DNA of 64,000 nucleotides from assembly GCA_023300545.1 (NCBI GenBank), contig JALZVT010000031.1, positions 1-64,000 on the forward strand, written 5' to 3'. Both the position numbers and the translations under genes were made by a program. The notes under the pieces were generated by a model. It saw only the letters and a program-made list of their open reading frames with translations, had not been told where the DNA came from and did not search any database. The stretch is from Pseudomonadales bacterium (GTDB lineage Bacteria > Pseudomonadota > Gammaproteobacteria > Pseudomonadales > Azotimanducaceae). This document shows positions 40,542-51,302 of this stretch, piece after piece. Within the stretch, counting starts at the first letter, position 1. The number at the start of each line of letters is the position of its first letter.

Positions 40542-40816
40542 TCGGGTTACGCGCTCGCGGTGCAAGATTACTAAAGACGGAGATTATACCAGCTCGCGGC
40601 ATGAATCCGGCTCATCATCGCATAGAGGAACCTGTGTTGAGCTTAGAACCGTCTGCTTGGACAATGGTGACGCTGTTTGGTCATGCTGGACCGGCTCTGC
40701 AAAGAGGCTCACCCGGCAATTTTCCTCACACTTGCGCCCAACACCTGCGCTTAACACTTGCTTTAAATCCCAGTGGGGTACGCCCCAGAACTCAGATCAG
40801 CACCGGACTTTGCCCA

Positions 40817-43800
40817 ATGACACTCAAAGATCACCTCGAACAACGCATTTTGGTCCTCGACGGCGCAATGGGCACCATGATTCAGAACCTCGGGCTCAAA
40901 GAGGCAGATTATCGTGACGCTGAGCTTGAAGACCACCCAAGCTCACTGTTTGGCAATAGCGACCTTTTGAATCTCACCCGCCCCGAGGCGATTCAGAGCA
41001 TTCACGAGGCCTTTCTGGCAGCCGGAGCCGACATCGTCTCGACCAACACCTTTACCGCCACAGAAATTGCCCAGGCCGACTATTCCCTTGAGCACAAAGT
41101 GCGCGACATCAATCTGCGCGGAGCTCAGCTCGCCCGCGCCGCGGCTGACAAGTACAGCAGCCCAGAAAAGCCCCGTTTTGTTGCCGGCAGCATTGGGCCC
41201 ACCAACCGCACCGCCAGCCTGTCGCCGCAGGTAAACGATCCTGGCTTTCGCAACGTGTATTTTGACGAGCTCGTAGACAACTACACCGTCGCCGCGTCGT
41301 CGCTGCTCGAAGGTGGCGCTGACCTGTTACTGATCGAAACCGTCTTTGACACACTGAACGCCAAGGCGGCAGTGGTGGGCTGCAAGCGGGCTCAAGAACA
41401 AATGGGCAAAGAAGTTCCTCTCATGATCTCTGGCACCATCACCGACGCCAGTGGCCGCACCCTCTCCGGGCAAACCGTTGATGCGTTCTTCCAGTCAATC
41501 AGCCACGCCGAGCCGTTGCTGGTGGGATTGAACTGTGCGTTAGGTGCCGCCCAGCTACGCCCCTATGTTGCAGCCCTGTCCGGTTTGGCCAACACCTATG
41601 TCAGCGTTCATCCCAATGCGGGTCTGCCTAACGAATTTGGCGGCTACGACGAAACGCCTGAAACCATGGCCGAAGTACTCGACGAGTTTGCGAGTGCCGG
41701 TTTTCTGAACCTGGTTGGTGGTTGCTGTGGCACACAACCCCCACATATCGCAGCGATCGCTGAGGTTGCCGGTAAGCACAAGCCCCGCGTCATACCGCAG
41801 CCCAAGCAACGTCTCAGCCTGTCTGGACTAGAACCCCTCTACGTTGATAGCGACTCGCTGTTTGTGAACATCGGCGAGCGTACCAACGTCACCGGCTCTG
41901 CCAAATTTGCTCGGCTGATTCGCGAGGAGCAGTTTGCCGAAGCGCTTGAAGTCGCAAATCAGCAAGTGGCCAACGGCGCTCAGATCATCGACATCAACAT
42001 GGACGAAGGCATGCTCGACAGCGAGGCCGCCATGGAGAAGTTTCTGCATTTGATCGCCTCAGAGCCCGACATTGCACGTGTGCCGATTATGATCGACTCG
42101 AGCAAATGGGAAATCATCGAGGCTGGCCTCAAGTGTGTGCAAGGCAAAGCCGTGGTCAACAGCATCAGTCTGAAAGAAGGCGAGGCCGAGTTTATCGAGC
42201 GCGCTACGCTATGCCGTGAGTATGGTGCCGCGGTTATTGTCATGGCGTTCGATGAAGACGGCCAGGCTGACACCTACCAACGCAAAATCGACATCTGTGA
42301 ACGCTCTTATCGAGTATTGGTAGACGTTGTCGGCTTCAATCCGCACGACATTATTTTTGACCCCAACATCTTTGCCATCGCAACCGGCATCGAAGAGCAC
42401 AACAACTACGCAGTCGACTTTATCGAAGCGACTCGGTGGATTCGCGCAAATCTTCCAGGCGCTGGTATTTCCGGCGGCGTTAGTAATGTGTCGTTCTCGT
42501 TTCGAGGCAACAACGGCGTTCGCGAAGCGATTCACGCGGTCTTTCTTTATCACGCCATTCAAGCTGGGCTTACGATGGGTATCGTAAACGCGGGACAGCT
42601 CGCCATTTACGAAGATATCCCTAAAGAGCTACGCGATGTGGTTGAAGACGTTGTATTGAATCGCAGCGATGACGCCACCGAACGCTTGCTCGACCTCGCA
42701 GACAAATACTCCGCTAGCGGCGCTAAGGCTGTTGCACAGGATGATAGCTGGCGTGAACTGCCCGTTACCGAACGCCTATCGTTTGCGCTGGTAAAAGGCA
42801 TCAATAAATTCATTGTTGAGGACACCGAAGAAGCTCGCCTGCAGGCGGACCGACCAATATCCGTAATTGAAGGCCCGCTAATGGACGGCATGAACGTTGT
42901 GGGTGATCTGTTTGGCGCGGGCAAGATGTTTCTGCCCCAGGTAGTAAAGAGTGCCCGCGTTATGAAACAGGCGGTTGCCCATCTCGTACCCTTTATCGAA
43001 GACGAAAAAGGCGAAGGCGCCAAGGCCAAAGGTAAGATCGTCATGGCAACGGTCAAGGGCGACGTGCACGACATCGGTAAAAACATCGTGGGCGTTGTTT
43101 TGCAATGCAACAACTACGACATTGTTGACCTGGGCGTTATGGTGCCCGCCGAGAAAATTCTTGAAACGGCAATCGCTGAAAATGCGGACATGATTGGTTT
43201 GTCTGGCCTGATCACCCCCTCGCTCGACGAGATGGTTCACGTAGCAAGCGAAATGGAGCGCACCGGCCTCAACCTGCCGTTGCTAATTGGCGGCGCAACA
43301 ACGTCCAAAGCGCACACGGCGCTCAAAATTGAACCCGCGTTTCCTTCCGGTTCGGTCACCTATGTTACTGACGCATCGCGTGGTGTGAGCACAGCGTCGA
43401 GCCTGCTTTCAGACGAGCTGAAAGACAACTACATGGCCGAAACTCGCGCTGACTACGCCGCCGTACGCGAACGCATCTCCAACCGAAAGTCGGTACAGCT
43501 GCTGCCGTACAAAGACGCAAAGAAAGAAGCGGCAAGCATTAGCGACTGGGCGGCGCCTGTGCCTAATTCGCTGGGTGTCACCGCGTTCGACAACATTGAC
43601 CTGAAAGAACTGGTGCCTTACATCGACTGGACGCCGTTTTTCATGACGTGGGAACTGGCGGGAAAATATCCGCGCATTCTGACCGACGAAGTGGTCGGTG
43701 AAGCGGCAACATCGCTGTTTGCAGATGCCACTGAAATGCTCGACAAGATTGTCAGCGAAGGCTGGCTACGTGCTTCAGCTCGCGTGGGTCTATGGCCTGC

Positions 43801-44458
43801 TAACCGATCGGGCACCGATGACATCGTGCTGTACACAGATGAGAGTCGCGAGACCGAGCTGTGTCAGCTGCAGCATCTGCGCCAACAAGCCAAGAAAGGC
43901 GCAGCCGGACCACACTACTGTCTGGCTGACTTTGTCGCTCCCCCAACAAACGCTGACTACATTGGCGGCTTTGCAGTGACGGCAGGCCTCGGGATCGATG
44001 AAGCACTAAAACAATTCGAAAATGACGACTATCAGGAGATTTTGCTGAAGTCGCTGGCTGATCGTCTGGCCGAAGCGGCTGCAGAATATCTGCACCACAA
44101 GGTGCGAGTGGATACCTGGGGGTACGCCCATGACGAGGCGCTCGATAACGAATCAATGATCCGTGAACGCTATCAAGGCATCCGGCCGGCACCGGGTTAC
44201 CCCGCCTGTCCTGACCATACGGAAAAAACCAAACTGTTCGAACTGCTCGATGCGCCAGCAACCGGCATGGAGCTCACTGAATCATTTGCGATGTTGCCCG
44301 CTGCAGCCGTTTCAGGCTGGTATTTTGCTCACCCAGACTCACGTTACTTCGGAGTGGGCAAAGTCGGCAAAGATCAGGTCGCGGATTACGCGGAGAGAAA
44401 AGGTTGGACGCTGGATGTTGCAGAGCGCTGGCTGCGGCCGAACCTAGCTGAGGTGTAA
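40817..44458 (+). CDS. metH: Cobalamin-dependent methionine synthase
   Basis: Transfers methyl from 5-methyl-THF through cobalamin to homocysteine. The 1213-residue product has all four modules. The homocysteine domain (about 1-330) has zinc Cys in LVGLNCALG and [10 protein letters not shown]. The pterin domain spans about 345-620 ([11 protein letters not shown]). The B12 domain (about 640-880) has the cobalt-ligand motif DVHDIGKN. The AdoMet reactivation domain fills the rest ([12 protein letters not shown]). ATG 40817 gives the canonical start; the upstream open frame to 40490 is non-conserved. It ends 7 bp before a palindromic repeat. Confidence 0.97.
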   Translation: MTLKDHLEQRILVLDGAMGTMIQNLGLKEADYRDAELEDHPSSLFGNSDLLNLTRPEAIQSIHEAFLAAGADIVSTNTFTATEIAQADYSLEHKVRDINLRGAQLARAAADKYSSPEKPRFVAGSIGPTNRTASLSPQVNDPGFRNVYFDELVDNYTVAASSLLEGGADLLLIETVFDTLNAKAAVVGCKRAQEQMGKEVPLMISGTITDASGRTLSGQTVDAFFQSISHAEPLLVGLNCALGAAQLRPYVAALSGLANTYVSVHPNAGLPNEFGGYDETPETMAEVLDEFASAGFLNLVGGCCGTQPPHIAAIAEVAGKHKPRVIPQPKQRLSLSGLEPLYVDSDSLFVNIGERTNVTGSAKFARLIREEQFAEALEVANQQVANGAQIIDINMDEGMLDSEAAMEKFLHLIASEPDIARVPIMIDSSKWEIIEAGLKCVQGKAVVNSISLKEGEAEFIERATLCREYGAAVIVMAFDEDGQADTYQRKIDICERSYRVLVDVVGFNPHDIIFDPNIFAIATGIEEHNNYAVDFIEATRWIRANLPGAGISGGVSNVSFSFRGNNGVREAIHAVFLYHAIQAGLTMGIVNAGQLAIYEDIPKELRDVVEDVVLNRSDDATERLLDLADKYSASGAKAVAQDDSWRELPVTERLSFALVKGINKFIVEDTEEARLQADRPISVIEGPLMDGMNVVGDLFGAGKMFLPQVVKSARVMKQAVAHLVPFIEDEKGEGAKAKGKIVMATVKGDVHDIGKNIVGVVLQCNNYDIVDLGVMVPAEKILETAIAENADMIGLSGLITPSLDEMVHVASEMERTGLNLPLLIGGATTSKAHTALKIEPAFPSGSVTYVTDASRGVSTASSLLSDELKDNYMAETRADYAAVRERISNRKSVQLLPYKDAKKEAASISDWAAPVPNSLGVTAFDNIDLKELVPYIDWTPFFMTWELAGKYPRILTDEVVGEAATSLFADATEMLDKIVSEGWLRASARVGLWPANRSGTDDIVLYTDESRETELCQLQHLRQQAKKGAAGPHYCLADFVAPPTNADYIGGFAVTAGLGIDEALKQFENDDYQEILLKSLADRLAEAAAEYLHHKVRVDTWGYAHDEALDNESMIRERYQGIRPAPGYPACPDHTEKTKLFELLDAPATGMELTESFAMLPAAAVSGWYFAHPDSRYFGVGKVGKDQVADYAERKGWTLDVAERWLRPNLAEV

Positions 44459-44465
44459 CGGGTTT

Positions 44466-44489
44466 GGGGTCAGAATTCATTCTGACCCC
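44466..44489. repeat. GGGGTCAGAATT palindrome, copy 3 (terminator-like)
   Basis: The two arms GGGGTCAGAATT and CATTCTGACCCC differ from perfect symmetry only at the centre. It starts 7 bp after the metH stop, between convergent metH and the small membrane ORF. Confidence 0.85.
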
Positions 44490-44521
44490 CGCCTAGCAAG
44501 AGCCTCTTAAAGTCTCTTGGA

Positions 44522-44683
44522 CTAAACCTGGGGTGACCAGCCAGAGATAGTAACGACAGCAATAAGAACCGCCGTTACGAACACCAATAGCGTCACCTTT
44601 AGATCTGCCGCAGAATCATCGCGCTGCTCAGCGGTCAGTTCGTCGCGGGGGGCATCGTTTGAAGTTGTATGGCCGTCGCTCAT
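44522..44683 (-). CDS. Small single-pass membrane protein, 53 aa
   Basis: An ATG at 44683 opens a 53-codon frame read by eye. The product has a hydrophilic, acidic N-terminal half (MSDGHTTSNDAPRDELTAEQ through DDSAADLK) and one C-terminal hydrophobic helix (VTLLVFVTAVLIAVVTISGW, about 30-49), ending SPQV. This is the plan of a C-tail-anchored small protein. No family is recognised. It is leftward, convergent with metH, and downstream of the acuI-like gene's opposite end; it has AGG about 12 nt upstream of the ATG. Confidence 0.6.
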   Translation of the reverse strand: MSDGHTTSNDAPRDELTAEQRDDSAADLKVTLLVFVTAVLIAVVTISGWSPQV

Positions 44684-44810
44684 CGTCCGGAGTACCTAAT
44701 TGAATTCGCGCGGCAGTCTACCCAATTCCAGCGCCCGCTAAAACCGCCACTTTCACAGATTTGGCAACGCCGATTTCTGACCCCAAATTTTACCGCCGAG
44801 GTAAAGGCCC

Positions 44811-45809
44811 TCAATCCTTTATTACAACCAATCCACGTCCAACCATCTGGCCAGCCAGTATCTTGTCGAGATGCTCCGACAGGGTGTCCAGCGTGATTGG
44901 CGTCGCCAGTGCTTCCAGCTCCGGCAACACCCAGGCACCTGCAAGCTTCTCCCAGATCAGTCGTTTATCATCCAACGGTAATTGGACCGAATCCACCCCA
45001 AGTAGGTTGACGTTGCGCAAAATGAACGGCAGAACACTTGCGCCGGGCAGCAGCGGCGAAGCTACCAGTCCGCAAGCCGCCAGTGAACAGCCATAGCGCA
45101 GGCTCTTCAGCCCATTGAATAGAATGTCACCACCCACCGTATCAACCACCCCACCCCAACGCTCTTTGAGCATCGGCCTGTCTGTGCCCTGGGTTGCCTC
45201 TTCTCGCGTCAGAAATTCTGTCGCACCAATACGCCGCAACAGGTCTTGCGCTTCGGGCTTGCCGGTAACGGCCGCTACCTCATAACCCAGTTTCGCCAGC
45301 AGCATGACGGCAACCGAACCCACACCGCCACTCGCGCCGGTCACAAGCACGGGGCCACTAGCCGGAGTCATACCGGCCTGTTCCAGCTTGTGGACGCACA
45401 GGGCTGCTGTGAAGCCCGCAGTGCCCAGAATCATAGCGTCGCGCAGTGATAAACCTGTCGGTCGCCTCACTACCCAGCCAGCGGGGACTCGTATTTGCTG
45501 ACCATAACCGCCTGAGGTGCCCATACCCAGATCAAAACCAATCGCGATCACCTCGTCGCCAACGGCAAAACCGTCGTCGTCAGAGGCGAGCACAACGCCC
45601 GCCGCATCAATGCCTGGTGTATGCGGGAAATTGCGTGTCACGCCGGGGCTGCCGGTCGCTGACAGGGCGTCCTTGTAGTTCAACGAGGAATAGTGAACCT
45701 CGATGGTTACCTCGCCCTCCGGCAAATCGGAACTGTCGAGTTCAACAACCGAACGCGAGTAGGTTTTGTCTTCATTACGCTCAACGCGAAAGGCTGTATA
45801 ACTTGTCAT
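44811..45809 (-). CDS. acuI: Acrylyl-CoA reductase AcuI / YhdH-type quinone oxidoreductase
   Basis: A 332-residue medium-chain dehydrogenase/reductase of the YhdH/YhfP group, several members of which reduce acrylyl-CoA to propionyl-CoA with NADPH. Landmarks are VHYSSLNYKDALSATG, PGIDAAGVV, ILGTAGFTAALCVHKLE, and the Rossmann GASGGVGSVAVMLLAKLGYEV. There are no structural-zinc cysteines. Propionyl-CoA made here could enter the prpBC methylcitrate cycle encoded at 23-25 kb, but substrate is inferred. ATG 45809 (MTSYTAFRV) is preferred over the start eight codons upstream. It lies downstream of sohB on the same strand. Confidence 0.85.
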   Translation of the reverse strand: MTSYTAFRVERNEDKTYSRSVVELDSSDLPEGEVTIEVHYSSLNYKDALSATGSPGVTRNFPHTPGIDAAGVVLASDDDGFAVGDEVIAIGFDLGMGTSGGYGQQIRVPAGWVVRRPTGLSLRDAMILGTAGFTAALCVHKLEQAGMTPASGPVLVTGASGGVGSVAVMLLAKLGYEVAAVTGKPEAQDLLRRIGATEFLTREEATQGTDRPMLKERWGGVVDTVGGDILFNGLKSLRYGCSLAACGLVASPLLPGASVLPFILRNVNLLGVDSVQLPLDDKRLIWEKLAGAWVLPELEALATPITLDTLSEHLDKILAGQMVGRGLVVIKD

Positions 45810-45878
45810 GGTGTTCTCTCTCGTGGGTATCAATTTGTCTCAGTGAGAGACAGTGAGCGTCTAACAGAACGTGCCGAA

Positions 45879-46982
45879 TCAGATCTGGGAGCTGCGCTGC
45901 GCCCAATTCAATACGCCCTGCAAGCCACCGCGCCATGCGCTCGAAAACCCACTCATCAGACGTTCAAGCGGCTTCTTCTGCACTTCCCAGCTCAGCTGAT
46001 AAACCTCACAGTCTGCCGTGCGCTCAATCAGATAGCTGTCAGAGGTGATCAGTCGATCGACCAGGTTGACGTCAATGGCGCGCTGGCCGTACCAGCTTTC
46101 ACCCGTGGCCACCTGCTTGATGTCCAAATTTTGACGATGAGCGACAACATGCTCCTGGAACAGCTGGTGTATCTCTTCTAACTGTTCGGTGAATTTCTCG
46201 CGCGCTTCATCGGTGTTCTCGCCAAGCGTGGTCAACGTCCGCTTGTGCTCGCCGGCCGTAATCAGCTCCACGTCAACATCATGTTTTTTCAACAACCGAT
46301 GCACGTTGGGCACCTGGGCAACCACACCAATAGACCCAACCACTGCAAACGGCGCCGCCAAAATTTTGTCGGCCACAGCCGCCATCATGTAGCCGCCGCT
46401 TGCCGCAACCTTGTCGATCGTTGCCGTCAATGGAATGCCCTTCTCGCGAATTCGCTGCAATTGCGATGCAGCCAGACCATAGCTATGCACCATGCCGCCG
46501 CCAGACTCTAGCTTCACCACAACCTCGTCGGTTGGCTTTGCTACCGTCAATACACTCGTGACTTCCTGACGCAGCTGATCAACAGCAGAAGCCGCCACAT
46601 CCCCATAAAAATTCAACACGTAGACGCGACCTGGGGCGTCGTCCTCACCGGTCTCCTCAACTTCAGTTGATTTACTGCCCGCCTTCTTACCGGCCTTTTT
46701 GGCCGCGGCTTTCGCCGCACGGGCATTGCTCTTGCGCTCTTTCTTTTCTGCTGCAGCCCGCTGTTTGGCCATCACCTCCTGCTCTTCGGGCGACACCACA
46801 GCGTCTTCGAGCGCGCTTTTGATATCGTCGAGTTCGCGATTCAAATGTTTCACAACCAACGTGCCCTCGGCCTGGGCTGGTGCCGCTCTGCGGGAAAACA
46901 CAAAACCCAGCACCAGCATTAAGGCAATCACGATCGTAACCGCTCGGGCTAAAAAACCCAGATACTCAAACAGAAATTCCAT
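45879..46982 (-). CDS. sohB: Inner-membrane serine protease SohB (S49)
   Basis: Signal-peptide-peptidase-A-related protease of the S49 family. The 367-residue product has an N-terminal membrane segment (about residues 5-28, LGFLARAVTIVIALMLVLGFVF). A long charged Lys/Ala-rich linker follows (AAAKKAGKKAGSKS). The protease core has GGGMVHSYGLAASQL, the serine in DKVAASGGYMMA and VVGSIGVVAQVPN. MEFLFEYLG at 46982 is the normal SohB start, seven codons inside the open frame. It is divergent from the SCP2-like gene by 117 bp and followed at 69 bp by the acuI-like gene. Confidence 0.92.
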   Translation of the reverse strand: MEFLFEYLGFLARAVTIVIALMLVLGFVFSRRAAPAQAEGTLVVKHLNRELDDIKSALEDAVVSPEEQEVMAKQRAAAEKKERKSNARAAKAAAKKAGKKAGSKSTEVEETGEDDAPGRVYVLNFYGDVAASAVDQLRQEVTSVLTVAKPTDEVVVKLESGGGMVHSYGLAASQLQRIREKGIPLTATIDKVAASGGYMMAAVADKILAAPFAVVGSIGVVAQVPNVHRLLKKHDVDVELITAGEHKRTLTTLGENTDEAREKFTEQLEEIHQLFQEHVVAHRQNLDIKQVATGESWYGQRAIDVNLVDRLITSDSYLIERTADCEVYQLSWEVQKKPLERLMSGFSSAWRGGLQGVLNWAQRSSQI

Positions 46983-47099
46983 ACGGCTCCCAACCAAACC
47001 CAATAAAGGACAACAACGCGCTACTCTAGGTCACCACCGATCAACTATCTACTTTAGCGCTCACTTGAGCGAGCCTGCGCTCGCCAGTACAGTGCCTGT

Positions 47100-47567
47100 A
47101 TGAGCAATTCACTAACGAACAGCGCCCACCGCCCCCTTAATAGCAACGGTGGTCTGACCAACGCCCTGTCGCTGTCCCCAGCGGACGTCCCTGAGCCTCT
47201 CAAAGGTCTGGGCGATGAGTTGCGTCGTCGGTTTGTGCCTGCCGCGGCAGACCCTATGGACCTGCGGATCGATCTTGATATGGGCATCGACGTACTGATG
47301 CGCCTGCGCGTTCGCAATGCCCAGCTCGCGCTGTCATTTCTGCAACGCGACGCGATCGACAACACGGATGAGGCACAAATGCCAAAAGCGGACGTCCGGT
47401 TTTATTTTCCTAACCCGGAAACGGGACGATCCCTGTTGCTTGGCGAAGACAACGCGATCGATGCCTTCATGCGCGGTGAATTTCGCTCCGATGGCTACCT
47501 GATGCTGGCGTTTCAGCTGATGGCGCTTTTCAACTCCACCAGCCTGCCGCCAACACCTAACGACTAA
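47100..47567 (+). CDS. SCP2-like domain protein, function unknown
   Basis: A 155-residue soluble protein. After about 35 disordered residues it shows a compact alpha/beta domain (LKGLGDELRRRFVP through LMALFNSTSLPP). The segments DVRFYFPNPETGRSLLLGEDNAIDAFMRGEFRSDG and YLMLAFQLMALF are reminiscent of the sterol-carrier-protein-2 fold, in which a hydrophobic C-terminal helix lines a lipid tunnel. A gene of this sort sits by sohB in related genomes as I recall. Ligand unknown. It converges on nudC with 19 bp between stops. Confidence 0.6.
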   Translation: MSNSLTNSAHRPLNSNGGLTNALSLSPADVPEPLKGLGDELRRRFVPAAADPMDLRIDLDMGIDVLMRLRVRNAQLALSFLQRDAIDNTDEAQMPKADVRFYFPNPETGRSLLLGEDNAIDAFMRGEFRSDGYLMLAFQLMALFNSTSLPPTPND

Positions 47568-47586
47568 CTCACCTGGCCCCTTAGGC

Positions 47587-48414
47587 TTACAGGGTGTCGA
47601 GGAACTCGTCGATCAACCAGCGCGAAATGGCCGTCTTCGGCGGCATCTTTGGTAAGTCATCCTTGCCAAAGAAATTCGCTTCGGCGATCTCGCCTTCCTG
47701 ACAGACAATATCGCCGCCGGCGTAATCGCAGTGAAAACCGAGCATCAGCGAATTGGGGAATGGCCAACTTTGCGAGCCCCTGTACTGCAAGTTTGTGACG
47801 TCGAGCCCCACTTCTTCTTTTATTTCCCGGTGCACGGTCTGTTCGATCGACTCGCCAGGCTCAACAAAGCCCGCCAGGGTGCTGAACATGCCGTTTGGCC
47901 ACATCGCGTTGCGCGCCAATAGCATTTTGTCATCACGCTTGATCAGCACGATGATGCTGGGCGATATGCGCGGATAACTGATGAGTCCGCAACTGCCGCA
48001 GTGCTTCGCTCGATCTGCCTCATGGTCAACCATCGCCGTACCGCAACGACCACAGAATTGATGCTCAAAGTGCCAGGCGATGTGCTGCTGTGCGCGCCCG
48101 GCCAGATAAAACAAGGACGGTGACGTTTTACCCAACCAGCCTCGCAGGTCGGTGGTGAAGAACCCCTCACCCGGCGAACCTTCGGCAAAAGCCGCGTAAG
48201 CCGGACCACCTTCGTGCTGGCCAAGATAAAGCTGACACTTGATATCCATTTCCAGCCAGCGAAACTCCCCGTCATTCAATGGCCGCGGTGCGCCCGCGTC
48301 CATTACACCCATAATTTCTCGCCCTACAAAGACAAAGTACTTGGCACGATCGGGATCCGTGCTCTCCGGGGGCATTACTAGTGACTCAAAACCATCAGGA
48401 TCGTGCGGCCACAT
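47587..48414 (-). CDS. nudC: NAD(+) diphosphatase / mRNA-decapping NudC
   Basis: Hydrolyses NAD(H) to NMN and AMP and removes NAD caps from RNA. The 275-residue product has an N-terminal domain, a four-cysteine zinc ribbon (FCGRCGTAMV and HCGSCGLISYPR), then the Nudix box GFVEPGESIEQTVHREIKEEVG. A SQSWPFPNSLM motif follows, the SQPWPFPxS signature that separates NudC from other Nudix enzymes. The start is taken at ATG 48414 with GGAGAG upstream, not the TTG six codons earlier. Confidence 0.95.
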   Translation of the reverse strand: MWPHDPDGFESLVMPPESTDPDRAKYFVFVGREIMGVMDAGAPRPLNDGEFRWLEMDIKCQLYLGQHEGGPAYAAFAEGSPGEGFFTTDLRGWLGKTSPSLFYLAGRAQQHIAWHFEHQFCGRCGTAMVDHEADRAKHCGSCGLISYPRISPSIIVLIKRDDKMLLARNAMWPNGMFSTLAGFVEPGESIEQTVHREIKEEVGLDVTNLQYRGSQSWPFPNSLMLGFHCDYAGGDIVCQEGEIAEANFFGKDDLPKMPPKTAISRWLIDEFLDTL

Positions 48415-48529
48415 ACTCTCTCTCCTCTCCAAAAACGTGGAAAGTATACTAAGATCAATGAAGCACGAATAATAACTACAAGAATTTTCCCGGCCCTACG
48501 GTCCGGACAGCCCAAGGAAGTAAGAGCTC

Positions 48530-50044
48530 ATGCCCAATACCCCCTATCAAAGTACGCTTGGCGCCTACTGGGATAACTTTCTCGGTCAGGCACCAGACTG
48601 GTATAAATCCACCATATTGTTCTTCCTGTTTGCCAATCCGGTGCTATTGGCTATCGCTGGCCCGTTTGTGACCGGCTGGTGTGTTGTCCTTGAGTTCATT
48701 TTCACGCTCGCCATGGCCTTGCGTTGTTATCCGCTGCAACCTGGCGGTCTCATTGCGCTCGAAGCCATTGTTATCGGCCTATCGAGCACCGCAACGGTAG
48801 AACACGAAATCTTCGATAAATTCTCAGTGATCTTGCTGCTGATGTTTATGGTCGCAGGCATCTACTTCATGCGCGATCTATTGTTGTTTACGTTCACCAA
48901 AATTTTGCTGGGTGTGCGCTCCAAAGTCCTCATTTCTTTGCTGTTCTGCGGCGTCTCAGCCTTGCTGTCCGCGTTTTTGGACGCGCTAACGGTTACCGCC
49001 GTCATCATTTCTGTAGCCGTCGGCTTCTACTCGGTTTATCACAAGGTCGCCTCCGGTAAGCACTATCAGGAAGAGCACGACCATGCGACCGACGAACAAA
49101 TTGACGACATACGGCGCGATGACCTCGAGCACTTCCGTGGCTTCCTGCGCAACCTGCTAATGCACGGCGCTGTTGGTACCGCCCTCGGTGGCGTGTGCAC
49201 CACCGTTGGAGAGCCCCAAAACCTGTTGATCGCTGGCAAAATGGGCTGGGATTTTGTCGAATTCTTCACCCGCATGGCACCGGTAACCATGCCGGTTCTC
49301 GCCGTAGGCCTACTGACCTGCATGGGACTCGAAGTACTCAAGAAATTCGGCTATGGCGAACAATTGCCTGAAAACGTCCGAGAGATACTCGAAGAATACG
49401 ACGCTGAAGAAAGCAGCACCCGCACTAAACGCGAAACCGCAAAGATCGTTATTCAGGCTATTGCCGCCATCGTACTCGTGGTTGCACTCGCCAATCACTG
49501 GGCCGAGGTTGGTCTCATTGGCTTGATGGTCATCGTGATTCAGACCGCCTTTAACGGCGTGGTTGAGGAAAACCAGATTGGTCACGCCTTCGAAGAGGCA
49601 CTGCCCTTCACCGCCTTGCTGGTGGTGTTCTTTGCCGTGGTTGCCGTCATCCATGACCAGCATTTATTCTCACCGGTTATCGACTACGTACTTTCTCTGC
49701 CGCCTGAATCGCAACCGGGCATGTTCTACGCCGCCAACGGCATTCTGTCTGCGATCAGCGACAACGTCTTTGTCGCAACGGTCTACATCAATGAAGTGGC
49801 AGCAGCGTTCGACAACGGCACAATTACTCGCGATCAGTTCGACAAGTTAGGGATTGCTATCAACACCGGCACCAACATCCCGAGTGTCGCCACCCCCAAT
49901 GGCCAGGCTGCGTTCCTGTTCCTGCTGACCTCATCTGTCGCGCCTTTGGTACGCCTGTCTTACGGCCGCATGGTGTGGATGGCCTTGCCTTACACCATCA
50001 TGATGGGTCTAACTGGGTTCTTGGCGGTTCAGTACATTCTGTAA
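48530..50044 (+). CDS. nhaB: Na+/H+ antiporter NhaB
   Basis: Electrogenic sodium/proton exchanger of the inner membrane. The 504-residue product compares with 513 in E. coli and has about a dozen hydrophobic segments. Conserved stretches are [79 protein letters not shown] and [20 protein letters not shown]. Its presence fits a sodium-exposed habitat, though NhaB is widespread. AAGGAAG precedes the ATG. It converges on dnaQ with 14 bp between stops. Confidence 0.95.
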   Translation: MPNTPYQSTLGAYWDNFLGQAPDWYKSTILFFLFANPVLLAIAGPFVTGWCVVLEFIFTLAMALRCYPLQPGGLIALEAIVIGLSSTATVEHEIFDKFSVILLLMFMVAGIYFMRDLLLFTFTKILLGVRSKVLISLLFCGVSALLSAFLDALTVTAVIISVAVGFYSVYHKVASGKHYQEEHDHATDEQIDDIRRDDLEHFRGFLRNLLMHGAVGTALGGVCTTVGEPQNLLIAGKMGWDFVEFFTRMAPVTMPVLAVGLLTCMGLEVLKKFGYGEQLPENVREILEEYDAEESSTRTKRETAKIVIQAIAAIVLVVALANHWAEVGLIGLMVIVIQTAFNGVVEENQIGHAFEEALPFTALLVVFFAVVAVIHDQHLFSPVIDYVLSLPPESQPGMFYAANGILSAISDNVFVATVYINEVAAAFDNGTITRDQFDKLGIAINTGTNIPSVATPNGQAAFLFLLTSSVAPLVRLSYGRMVWMALPYTIMMGLTGFLAVQYIL

Positions 50045-50058
50045 CCCGCCGGCGCCAC

Positions 50059-50784
50059 TTAGCCCGAGTTCAACTTCCGCCACAACGACTGGCCATCGCC
50101 TGCCGCCTTGTCCAAACCATCAAGCAGCGCCTCGTGCGCTGCGACTTCGTCAACACTTGCCATCAATACCGGTAACTCAGGGCGTTGCACCTGCCGACGG
50201 TCTCGAGCGGCATCAGCCAGCGCATCCGCGTCCTCATCGTCCTGTGCAAACAACGCCGTCTGCCCGCCCGTCATCAGCAGATACACATCTGCAAGAATCT
50301 CGGCGTCGAGCAACGCACCGTGCAAAGTCCGCGTTGAGTTATCAACGCCGTAACGGCGACAGAGCGCATCTAGAGAGTTGCTTTGCCCGGGATGTTTGTG
50401 GCGGGCAACCGCCAGCGAGTCGGTTACGCCACAGACGTGCTCAAGCTGCTTAAGCCGAGACTTATTCAGACGCAGCTCGTTATTCAAAAAGCCCATATCA
50501 AATGCAGAGTTATGAATCACCAACTCAGATCCGCTGACAAACTCTAGAAACTCATCAACCACCGAGCCAAACAGTGGCTTGTCATTGAGAAACTCGTTGG
50601 TGATGCCGTGGACTTCCTGAGCACCCGCATCAATGCGTCGCTCAGGGTTGATGTACTGATGGTAGTGCTTGCCGGTTAGACGCCGGTCAATAATTTCCAC
50701 TGCACCAATTTCAATAATGCGATGACCCGCTTTAGGCTCCAGGCCTGTGGTTTCGGTATCAAGAACAACCAGTCTTGTGCTCAT
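50059..50784 (-). CDS. dnaQ: DNA polymerase III epsilon subunit (proofreading exonuclease)
   Basis: 3'-5' exonuclease of the replicative core. The 241-residue product has Exo[12 protein letters not shown], Exo[14 protein letters not shown], and ExoIII with the His/Asp in [18 protein letters not shown] (DEDDh class). The C-terminal tail includes a linker ending LWRKLNSG for binding the alpha subunit. Its ATG overlaps the rnhA stop as ATGA. Confidence 0.96.
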   Translation of the reverse strand: MSTRLVVLDTETTGLEPKAGHRIIEIGAVEIIDRRLTGKHYHQYINPERRIDAGAQEVHGITNEFLNDKPLFGSVVDEFLEFVSGSELVIHNSAFDMGFLNNELRLNKSRLKQLEHVCGVTDSLAVARHKHPGQSNSLDALCRRYGVDNSTRTLHGALLDAEILADVYLLMTGGQTALFAQDDEDADALADAARDRRQVQRPELPVLMASVDEVAAHEALLDGLDKAAGDGQSLWRKLNSG

Positions 50785-51248
50785 AGCTTGGCCATCATCC
50801 TGTCGATGGCAACGTTTGCGCCTTGATCCACCGCCTCGTTATCGGGGTGACCACTGTGCCCCTTCACCCAAAACCAACTGACATCGCGAGTGCTGACGGC
50901 TGCATCGAGTCGCTGCCACAGATCCTGATTCTTCACCGGTTTCCTGGCGGCCGTTTTCCAGCCGTTACGCTTCCAGCCTTTGATCCAGCTGGTGATTCCC
51001 TGACGAACGTATTGTGAATCGGTGGTGAGGTGAATCGTGCTGCCTTCCACTTGCGCCTCAACGCCTTCAATAGCGGCCATCAGCTCCATGCGGTTGTTGG
51101 TGGATTCTGGCTCGGCACCGCTCAGCATCGTCTCGCCCTCGGTGGTTCTAACCAATGCGGCCCAACCACCCGGTCCAGGGTTACCCCGGCAGGCGCCGTC
51201 GGTGAAAACAATAATTACAGAAGCGTCAGTGTGTGCAGAATCTGTCAA
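50781..51248 (-). CDS. rnhA: Ribonuclease HI
   Basis: Degrades RNA in RNA-DNA hybrids. The 155-residue product has catalytic carboxylates in [42 protein letters not shown] and NEAVDQGAN, plus the basic handle [12 protein letters not shown]. The stop overlaps dnaQ (ATGA), and the methyltransferase gene lies 54 bp upstream on the same strand. The frame starts about ten residues before the conserved strand. Confidence 0.96.
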   Translation of the reverse strand: MTDSAHTDASVIIVFTDGACRGNPGPGGWAALVRTTEGETMLSGAEPESTNNRMELMAAIEGVEAQVEGSTIHLTTDSQYVRQGITSWIKGWKRNGWKTAARKPVKNQDLWQRLDAAVSTRDVSWFWVKGHSGHPDNEAVDQGANVAIDRMMAKL

Positions 51249-51302
51249 AGGTTCTGGCTCCTATTTAGGCGAAAGAATGGGCTGTAAATTTCAGAGTGCA
51301 GG

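Noticed and set aside
40542-40816. Possible SAH, SAM or cobalamin riboswitch upstream of metH
   Set aside because: I looked for conserved core segments of each class and found none convincing. A covariance-model search (Infernal/Rfam) would settle it.
40490-40816. 109-codon N-terminal extension of MetH
   Set aside because: No MetH has such an extension, and the sequence is non-conserved in character; ATG 40817 gives the standard N-terminus.
44773-44784. Half copy of the GGGGTCAGAATT element (TTTCTGACCCC)
   Set aside because: Only one arm is recognisable and it lies 37 bp before the acuI-like stop without a partner arm; may be chance or a decayed remnant.
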